Shown in pieces: positions 15,064 through 19,549 of a stretch of DNA of 19,549 nt. Every line of letters starts with the position of its first letter. Within the stretch, counting starts at the first letter, position 1. The translations under genes and the position numbers were made by a program. Origin of the DNA: Chloroflexota bacterium (GTDB taxonomy: Bacteria; Chloroflexota; Anaerolineae; UBA4142); assembly GCA_023381515.1 (NCBI GenBank), contig JAMCQI010000056.1, positions 1 to 19,549 of the forward strand. Reading direction: 5' to 3'. The notes below the pieces were generated by a model that did no database searches, was not told the DNA's origin, and was given only the letters and a program-made list of their open reading frames with translations.

Positions 15064-15240
15064 ATCTATACTTACGTGGTGATCGTGACGCACAACGTTT
15101 TTCAGGCCAAGCGGATCGCGCAGCGCGTCGGCCTCATGCTCGGCGGGAAACTCGTCGAGATGGCCGAGACGAAACGGCTCTTCGACGCGCCGACCGACCC
15201 GCGCACAATGGCCTTTGTTCGTGGCGAGATGGTCTATTGA
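15064..15240 (+). pseudogene. C-terminal remnant of an oxyanion-type ABC ATPase (TupC/PstB-like)
   Basis: Immediately after the modA stop a frame of 58 codons reads I-Y-T-Y then VVIVTHNVFQAKRIAQRVG, LMLGGKLVEMAETKRLFDAP, TDPRTMAFVRGEMVY, stop. This is the H-loop (VTHN) and the last ~55 residues of a TupC/PstB-type ATPase, including the family's PTDPRT-x-x-F-x-x-GEMVY-like ending. Walker A, Q-loop, signature and Walker B are absent, and no permease precedes it. It has no good start codon beyond GTGs at 15076 and 15079. It marks a deletion that joined modA to the end of a former ABC gene. It differs clearly from the C-terminus of WtpC in this window. Confidence 0.8.
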
Positions 15241-15401
15241 TTCAACTTCGGCTTGTCCCGCGCCGGTGGCAGCGCGGGAAAGGCATAGCACGCGGGGCCA
15301 AGCATTCCCGGCGCCGGCCGTACGGCACAGCCGGACCATACGACTGTCTTTTCGTCTCCTTTCCAGTCCGCCGGGAATGTCTTGCTCTGGCCCAATGAGA
15401 G
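15241..15401 (+). promoter_or_regulatory. Structured RNA candidate (three-way junction) before the SUOX-like/ECF S genes
   Basis: No gene in this gap. Complementary segments define hairpin CCCGCGC/GCGCGGG (15257-15263, 15272-15278) and a junction. Closing helix GGGCC/GGCCC (15295-15299, 15389-15393); helix ATTCCCGGCG/CGCCGGGAAT (15304-15313, 15369-15378); arm CCGGC/GCCGG (15314-15318, 15330-15334) abutting it with no linker; arm GACTG/CAGTC (15342-15346, 15364-15368) abutting the other side. The SD of the next gene follows within 10 nt. It looks like a riboswitch or other cis-regulatory RNA, class unrecognised. Confidence 0.55.
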
Positions 15402-15407
15402 GTGAGT

Positions 15408-15914
15408 GTGTCGCAGAAAACGAGGATATGGATTGTGGTCGCCGGGCTCGTGGTCGTCGCGGCGGTGCTGGCAGGCGTCGGATTCTTGTCGCAGAATCAG
15501 GCGACCCAGGCGCCTGCCACGACTCCCCAGCCGGGGATGATTCACTTGTACGTGAACGGCAGCTTTGCCGCCAATCTCTTACCCGCGGAAATGCAAAAGC
15601 TGCCGGCGGCGTCCTTCGTGGATAAGGAACAGGGCAAGACACAAAAGGGTTACTGGCTGAGAGACGTCCTCCAGCTGTACGTCAAGGAGAATGCTCTCTC
15701 GCCCTCCACTCAAATCACTTTCACCGGGTCGCGCCAGGGAACCGAAAAGAGCGCCACCGTCACGTGGGCGGAGACGCTCGACCCGGCCAACCATATTCTT
15801 TTCAGCCCCTCGAACGACGGTACCTCCGTGAAAATCGCCGCGACGATGGACAAGCTAGCCACGCGCGACAATTGGATCCAGGGGCTCACGCAGATCGGCG
15901 TTCAGACGAAATAG
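15408..15914 (+). CDS. Membrane-anchored small domain resembling the SUOX/molybdopterin-oxidoreductase fold
   Basis: 168 residues from GTG at 15408, chosen because GAGAGG ends 5 nt before it; a GTG at 15402 is inside that SD. One N-terminal membrane segment (IWIVVAGLVVVAAVLAGVGF) and a Gln/Ala/Pro linker place the domain outside the cytoplasm. The domain (about 42-168) has a pattern reminiscent of small sulfite-oxidase-like proteins: LPAASFVDKEQGKTQKGYWLRDVLQLYV, ITFTGSRQG, TVTWAETLDPANHILF, DNWIQGLTQIGV. It contains no cysteine at all, so it cannot ligate Mo as SUOX does; binding of a cofactor or substrate is the likelier role. Two bases separate its stop from the ECF S gene, suggesting that it serves as an external partner of that transporter. 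Family assignment is tentative. Confidence 0.6.
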   Translation: MSQKTRIWIVVAGLVVVAAVLAGVGFLSQNQATQAPATTPQPGMIHLYVNGSFAANLLPAEMQKLPAASFVDKEQGKTQKGYWLRDVLQLYVKENALSPSTQITFTGSRQGTEKSATVTWAETLDPANHILFSPSNDGTSVKIAATMDKLATRDNWIQGLTQIGVQTK

Positions 15915-15916
15915 AA

Positions 15917-16477
15917 ATGTCCAGTCCAGTCGCGCGCCCACATTATTTTACGACGTTCGAATTGATTCTGCTCACCTTGTTCTCAGCCCTCGTGGTCGTG
16001 GACAAGATCGTGTTGCACTTGCCCCTCGACCTGCCCGGACATTCGGGCGTGACCTGGATGGCGATCCTCGTGGTCGCACGCGGGCTCGTGCCCAAGCCCG
16101 GCGCTCTGTCGCTCGTCGGACTCTTGAGTGGACTGCTCGCCGCCTTCCTCGGATTGGGCGATCTGGGGGCGATCTACACCGTCTTTTCTTATCTGGCTTC
16201 CGGAGTGGGCGTCGATCTGATCGCGCTATTCCTCGGGGGCGTGGATCCCATCGCGGCGGCCGCGTTGGCGGGCATTGTCGGCAATGTGGCCAAGATGCTC
16301 GTCAAGACGGGGATGGCGGTCCTGCTCCAAATCCCGGCCGGTTTCGTGGCGCTCGGTTTGCTCTACTCCTTCTTCACAAATACCGTCGCCGGTCTTTTGG
16401 GCGGCCTCCTCGGTTGGCTCCTTCTGCGTGCTTTGCGCCGCGCCGGGTTCTTCCTCTATCTCGCCGAAAAGCGTTAA
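15917..16477 (+). CDS. ECF-type transporter S (substrate-binding) component
   Basis: 186-residue membrane protein with about six helices, rich in Gly/Leu/Ala, with the helix pattern and size of ECF S components: VVVDKIVLHLPLDLPGHSGVTWMAILVVARGLV, GLLSGLLAAFLG, TVFSYLASGVGVDLIALFLG, ALAGIVGNVAKMLVKTGMAVLL, FTNTVAGLLGGLLGWLLLRAL. ATG at 15917, 2 bp after the SUOX-like gene; SD weak, fitting translational coupling. The A and T components lie on the opposite strand directly downstream, and the stop codons overlap at TTAA (16474-16477). Its motifs do not let me assign it to a known specificity such as biotin, thiamin, cobalt or riboflavin. The Mo/W context suggests a cofactor- or metal-linked substrate (inference). 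Confidence 0.78.
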   Translation: MSSPVARPHYFTTFELILLTLFSALVVVDKIVLHLPLDLPGHSGVTWMAILVVARGLVPKPGALSLVGLLSGLLAAFLGLGDLGAIYTVFSYLASGVGVDLIALFLGGVDPIAAAALAGIVGNVAKMLVKTGMAVLLQIPAGFVALGLLYSFFTNTVAGLLGGLLGWLLLRALRRAGFFLYLAEKR

Positions 16478-17220
16478 CGCCAGAAAAAGACGACTCCCGT
16501 GATCGCGAGGGCGGCGAGAAGCAATATCCCATCGGCGGACTGGAGCGCCAGCTGCCGGTAAGGGCGGCGCCGCGGCGAGTCAAAACCGCGCGTATGCGCG
16601 GCTTCGGTATAGGTCCACGCCCGCTTGACTGTCAGCACGATCGCGGGCACCCCCAGCGCCACCAACCCACTCAATTGATCTCCGACCCGGCGGAGGCCGC
16701 GCACGTCTTGCCACGCGCCGCGGGAACGCTGCGCCTCCAGAATGTTGAGAAATTCCTCCTGCATCAGCGAGATCGAAAGGAAAGCCAGGCTCAGCGAGAA
16801 AGCATAGGCGTAGGGCATCCTCAGATGTTCCATGGCCAATCGAAACTCTTCCGGGGTCGTCGTCGCGAAAAAGAGCGTAAAGGCGGAGACGACGAGAACA
16901 AAGCGCAGAGTGATGAGGACAGCAAAGGTCAAGCCCACGCCCACCCAGTCGAGGATGAACAGGAGGACCAGGATGAAGGCGATGCGGCGCACCTGGTAGA
17001 GCATTTCTTTCGTCAACCGGGCGGCGACGATCCCGACGGCAAAAATGAGCCAGAAGACGGCCAGACGCTCGAGCGGCAGCATGACGGAGAGTGCGACCAG
17101 AATGCAGACTCCAAGCTTGACGCGTGGATCGATGCGCCGGAGCGGCGAGTCGGGAACCATGCGGATCAGCCGCCGGTGTTCACCCGTGCCTCGTCTCCGG
17201 AAGGGATTCAACGGATTCAC
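16474..17220 (-). CDS. ecfT: ECF transporter T (transmembrane coupling) component
   Basis: 248 residues from GTG at 17220; ATG at 17160 (228 residues) is the alternative. The frame stays open to 17496 but overlaps the ATPase gene without need. DSPLRRIDPRVKLGV near the N-terminus is the standard EcfT opening. Four or more hydrophobic helices follow. The two coupling motifs with the conserved Arg are visible: LEAQRSRG and AAHTRGFDSP, which contact the ATPase pair. A final helix (GILLLAALAITGVVFFW) closes the protein. Third gene of the minus-strand operon, 16 bp after the ATPase stop; convergent with the S gene, whose stop codon it overlaps. Confidence 0.85.
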   Translation of the reverse strand: MNPLNPFRRRGTGEHRRLIRMVPDSPLRRIDPRVKLGVCILVALSVMLPLERLAVFWLIFAVGIVAARLTKEMLYQVRRIAFILVLLFILDWVGVGLTFAVLITLRFVLVVSAFTLFFATTTPEEFRLAMEHLRMPYAYAFSLSLAFLSISLMQEEFLNILEAQRSRGAWQDVRGLRRVGDQLSGLVALGVPAIVLTVKRAWTYTEAAHTRGFDSPRRRPYRQLALQSADGILLLAALAITGVVFFWR

Positions 17221-17236
17221 GTGAAGGTGACCTCGG

Positions 17237-18667
17237 TCATCCGATCGGCTCCCAGATCCACTCGGGCACGCGCAGGTGGACGTGCTGCCACAAGCTCGAG
17301 TCCCGCAGCAGCATCGACGGCGATCCATTCGCAATGATGCGCCCCTCGTGCAGCACGACCATCTGCGTGGCATAGTGGGCCGCCCAGGCCAGATCGTGCG
17401 TCGCCACGACGACGACCCGTCCCGCCTGCGCCAACGCGCTTGCCATATTTCCCAACAGAACTCGGTGACGATCGTCCTGTCCCAGCGTCGGCTCATCCAG
17501 CAAAATGCCGTGGCGGGGTTGGTGCATCAACACCATCGCCAGGCAGAGGCGTTTCTTTTCGCCCTCGCTGAGAAGCAGTGGGGACGAGGTTTCATAACGG
17601 GCCAACCCCAATTCCCCCAGCAGCCACCGATACAGTTCCTCGTTTGGCTCCTTCACCCGGTAGAGAATCTCCTCACGGATCGTCGGATTAAAGAGCTGCA
17701 AATCAGGATTCTGGTAGACGAGTCCCAGGTCCGGTTTGCCGTCGCTCGCCTTGACTTGCCCCGCGTGCCGCTGCAGACCGACCAAAGACCGCAAGAGCGT
17801 CGTCTTGCCGGAGCCGTTCACGCCGACGAGTGCGACGATTTGCCCGCTCGACAGCTCCAGACTTAGGCGATCGAGCACACTGTGTTCTCCGAACGTCACA
17901 GACAGGTTGTCGACATGCAGGCAAAACTCCCGGGCGGCGGAAAGAGGCGCAGCAGAAGAGTCTTCCTGTACGACATGCGTGGCGGGCGGATTAAGAGCGT
18001 GCTCTCGACGTTCGAGGGCGTGCTCCCGAAAGGCGCTCGCATCGCTAAAGTAGTGGGAGCGGTGCTCGCACACGACGACTGCGCGGCCCTGTTGCGCCAA
18101 CTCGGTCAAATGGCGGACTAGGTCGGTCGCGGCCGTGGTGTCGAGCATCGAGAGCGGCTCGTCGAGGACGAAAAGAGGAGTCTGTCGTGACAGCATCGCG
18201 GCGAGCATCACCCGCTGGCCCTCGCCGCCGCTCAGCCGCCGGGGATCCTGGGTTCGAAATCGTTCCAGTCCGAAACGGTTCAGACTCGCTGCAATCCGTT
18301 GCCCGATTTCCGCCCGCGGCAACCCCAGATTCTCCATCCCAAAGGCGAGTTCGTCTTCGACGGTGGAGGCCAACATCTGGCCTTGCGTGTTTTGCAGGAC
18401 CATACCCGCTTTTTCCGAGAGCTGCCAGAGGGGAGTCTCGTGCGTGCGGCAGCCGTCCAACCAAACCGCACCCTCCAGTTGGCCTTTGTAGAGGTGGGGA
18501 ATCAGTCCGACGAGGCAGCGCGCGAGCGTGGATTTGCCGCACCCGGAGGCGCCGGTGATCAGCAGGCATTCGCCTGCAGAAACGCCGAGCGTCACATCGT
18601 GAAAGCTCGGCGTCGATTGACCGTGGTACGTATAGGCCAGAGACTGGACATCGAGAAGGGGGGACAT
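17237..18667 (-). CDS. ecfA: ECF transporter double ATPase (fused A-A')
   Basis: 476-residue protein with two complete ABC domains. First: Walker A GASGCGKST (39-47), Q-loop LQNTQGQMLA, signature LSGGEGQR (145-152), Walker B LFVLDEP with Asp169-Glu170. Second: Walker A GVNGSGKTT (282-290), Q-loop YQNPDLQLFNPT, signature LSEGEKKR (366-373), Walker B GILLDEP with Asp391-Glu392, H-loop His424. The two Q-loop types and the 'LSEGEKKR' variant are normal for fused EcfA pairs. A linker at about 215-245 separates the halves. The start at 18667 overlaps the upstream stop as TAATG; a longer frame to 18691 is not needed. It powers uptake through EcfT and an S component. One fused ATPase with no S gene in its own operon suggests that it serves the convergent S protein, and maybe others. 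Confidence 0.9.
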   Translation of the reverse strand: MSPLLDVQSLAYTYHGQSTPSFHDVTLGVSAGECLLITGASGCGKSTLARCLVGLIPHLYKGQLEGAVWLDGCRTHETPLWQLSEKAGMVLQNTQGQMLASTVEDELAFGMENLGLPRAEIGQRIAASLNRFGLERFRTQDPRRLSGGEGQRVMLAAMLSRQTPLFVLDEPLSMLDTTAATDLVRHLTELAQQGRAVVVCEHRSHYFSDASAFREHALERREHALNPPATHVVQEDSSAAPLSAAREFCLHVDNLSVTFGEHSVLDRLSLELSSGQIVALVGVNGSGKTTLLRSLVGLQRHAGQVKASDGKPDLGLVYQNPDLQLFNPTIREEILYRVKEPNEELYRWLLGELGLARYETSSPLLLSEGEKKRLCLAMVLMHQPRHGILLDEPTLGQDDRHRVLLGNMASALAQAGRVVVVATHDLAWAAHYATQMVVLHEGRIIANGSPSMLLRDSSLWQHVHLRVPEWIWEPIG

Positions 18668-19365
18668 TAGTCCAGTTTGAGGGGCAGCCACACGGACGGA
18701 TTGTCTTCTTGCGGCTTGACGACGAGGACCGCCTGATTGCCGCGCAGCGCCGGCCGCAGCTTGCCGCCGGTTTCCACCAGACCCGTTTGGAGCGCTGCTC
18801 CTTCGGACGTGCGCACCGCGGCAATCCCATGTTCGAGAATTGCTTGCACCGACTGTACGCCCGCCAGTTCACGGGATCGCCCTACGAGGACGAAACGCCC
18901 ATCCTCGCCGGTGGCCGCAAGGCCAACCCCGGCCAAGGCGCCGATGACGCCGTCTTGCGTGCCGCCCAATCCCCGCAAGACGCAGCCGTTGCGCTCGGCG
19001 ATTTCGCGCGCTTCTGCCTGCCGGAGCAGCTCGGTCTTGGCCCGGTGCCCGAACGCGATCATCTCGGACGTCAAGGTCCGTGCCACGCACAAGCCGGGGT
19101 CGCTGCCGGGTTGAAAATCCGCCAGCATCACGGCCTCGACTTGATCGGCCAACGCGACCAGGTCGACGTTCCCATCCGCCAGTAAATGGACGACGTTGCA
19201 GCTATTGTGCGACGTGTACGGCACACGGGGGTCGACCAACAACTGGTGTCGTGTGACACCACGCACCTGATAGCTAACGGAGAGCGAGGCCGCCACCGCG
19301 CGCGCCAGGTTGCCCGTTCCTCTCGAAGTCTTGTTATCCGTGTCGTCCAACCCGATATAAATCAC
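18667..19365 (-). CDS. Short TiaS-like protein (DDTD kinase-like and ferredoxin-like domains)
   Basis: 232 residues from GTG at 19365, supported by GGAGG 6 nt upstream; the frame stays open to 19416, but that would begin inside the operator and start of transcription. MIYIGLDDTDNKTSRGTGNLARAVAASL matches the N-terminus of archaeal TiaS (tRNA-Ile2 agmatidine synthetase), including the DDTD motif (7-10) of its unusual kinase domain. GVTRHQLLVDPRVPYTSHNSCNVVHL and GLGGTQDGVIGALAGVGLA correspond to the later kinase-like and ferredoxin-like domains. The OB-fold and zinc-ribbon domains that TiaS uses to hold tRNA are missing (archaeal TiaS is about 420 residues), and bacteria use TilS instead. So tRNA modification is unlikely. 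Its TAATG coupling to the ECF ATPase suggests a role in use or activation of the transported compound, possibly ATP-dependent. Confidence 0.7.
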   Translation of the reverse strand: MIYIGLDDTDNKTSRGTGNLARAVAASLSVSYQVRGVTRHQLLVDPRVPYTSHNSCNVVHLLADGNVDLVALADQVEAVMLADFQPGSDPGLCVARTLTSEMIAFGHRAKTELLRQAEAREIAERNGCVLRGLGGTQDGVIGALAGVGLAATGEDGRFVLVGRSRELAGVQSVQAILEHGIAAVRTSEGAALQTGLVETGGKLRPALRGNQAVLVVKPQEDNPSVWLPLKLD

Positions 19366-19396
19366 AAAGAGCCTCCGCGGTCCCGGTCTTGAATCG

Positions 19397-19417
19397 GCCA
19401 CTATATGTATAGACACC
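19397..19417. promoter_or_regulatory. Operator copy 1 of the ECF operon
   Basis: 21-bp site around core CTATATGTATAG, flanked by GCCA and ACACC. An inverted copy with a single change (core CTATATATATAG) lies at 19529-19549. On the minus strand it covers the predicted start site, just downstream of the -10 box of the TiaS-like/ecfA/ecfT promoter. It differs from the GTATATGC-N3-GCATATAC operator, so another regulator is implied. Confidence 0.65.
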
Positions 19418-19424
19418 TAGTCCC

Positions 19425-19453
19425 ACTATACTCTGAATAGCGTCGTTAGTCAA
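19425..19453 (-). promoter_or_regulatory. Promoter of the TiaS-like/ecfA/ecfT operon
   Basis: Minus strand: TTGACT (19448-19453), 17-bp spacer, TATAGT (19425-19430). The expected start near 19418 leaves a leader of about 50 nt, and the operator at 19397-19417 follows directly. Confidence 0.7.
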
Positions 19454-19528
19454 AAACCTTCCTTCTCTCCCCTCCTGCAACGGTCTTGTAACGCTTGTTC
19501 GAGTAGACTTTGTATACCCTATCGCGAC

Positions 19529-19549
19529 GGTGTCTATATATATAGTGGC
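19529..19549. promoter_or_regulatory. Operator copy 2, inverted, at the window edge
   Basis: Inverted repeat of 19397-19417 with one mismatch, core CTATATATATAG. Its orientation and distance (about 110 bp between sites) suggest a divergently transcribed gene to the right of the window under the same regulator. A plus-strand promoter could not be fixed with confidence. Confidence 0.6.

Noticed and set aside
15060..15398. 112-codon plus-strand ORF starting ATG over the modA stop
   Set aside because: Its translation is Arg-rich and unrelated to any fold. The adjacent frame from 15064 reads a clear ABC ATPase C-terminus, and the second half covers the structured RNA region.
18667..19365. Naming the gene tiaS (tRNA-Ile2 agmatidine synthetase)
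   Set aside because: The OB-fold and zinc-ribbon tRNA-binding domains are missing, and the ECF operon context and bacterial background argue against that reaction.
19496..19528. Plus-strand promoter for a divergent gene at the right edge
   Set aside because: TTGTTC/TTGTAA and TATACC/CCTATC combinations give poor spacing or boxes, and no start codon is visible before the edge.
1..19549. CRISPR arrays, tRNA or rRNA genes, transposases, integrase sites
   Set aside because: No spaced direct-repeat array, cloverleaf, rRNA-like segment or transposase motif was seen. The only tandem array is the four 11-bp units at 6580-6623, which have no spacers.

Overview
The window is about 60% GC and gene-dense, with bacterial promoters (TTGACA-N17-TATAAT type), Shine-Dalgarno starts, tight operons and lipobox lipoproteins. 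The Pro/Thr/Ala-rich linker after the lipobox cysteine of the tungstate-binding protein, a REP-like element ending in TTGCTTCGCTCC...CTCGCAATGAC, and the PadR regulator would suit a Chloroflexota-like or similar environmental bacterium. That placement is an inference of low to moderate confidence; no rRNA or marker gene is present.

Layout. (1) 1-6501, all minus strand: an SDR dehydrogenase (83-904) with its own promoter and a long structured leader, followed by the first 11 codons of another gene. Upstream of it lies a compact, translationally coupled operon: MFS carrier, AMP-forming acyl-CoA ligase, membrane acyltransferase, secreted lipoprotein esterase. This looks like a unit that hydrolyses an ester, imports the acid and activates it. 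(2) 6502-7439: an intergenic region with four 11-bp tandem repeats, then a DedA/VTT membrane protein on the plus strand. (3) 7440-15914: a molybdate/tungstate region. It holds a complete WtpABC-type ABC transporter (minus), a one-component regulator fusing a PadR winged helix to a periplasmic-binding-protein-like sensor domain, an unassigned SAM methyltransferase, an orphan ModA lipoprotein, a C-terminal remnant of a second oxyanion-type ABC ATPase, and a membrane-anchored small domain resembling the sulfite-oxidase/molybdopterin fold. (4) 15917-19365: a split ECF transporter. The S component is on the plus strand in the regulator operon; the T component, a double-ATPase A component and a short TiaS-like protein form a convergent minus-strand operon.

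How the parts connect. Three promoters in the Mo/W region share one architecture: TTGACA, 17-bp spacer, and a -10 box whose first base opens a 21-bp site of consensus TA-GTATATGC-N3-GCATATAC. They drive wtpABC, the regulator operon itself, and a third unit. The third unit has a strong terminator about 110 nt after its predicted start, followed by a small protein of unknown function. The simplest model is that the PadR-PBP protein senses intracellular molybdate or tungstate and controls all three, including an unrecognised sRNA/attenuator and small protein. The same operon carries a well-formed three-way-junction RNA just before the SUOX-like and ECF S genes. The ECF A/T operon has a different site, present as an inverted 21-bp pair at the right edge, implying a second regulator and a divergent gene outside the window.

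The most novel-looking part is the ECF module: a Cys-less SUOX-like anchored domain, an S component of unassigned specificity, a fused A-A' ATPase, an EcfT, and a bacterial stand-alone TiaS-like protein retaining the DDTD motif, next to Mo/W uptake and sensing genes. Its substrate cannot be read from sequence. All RNA structures were found by eye as complementary segments and need covariance testing.
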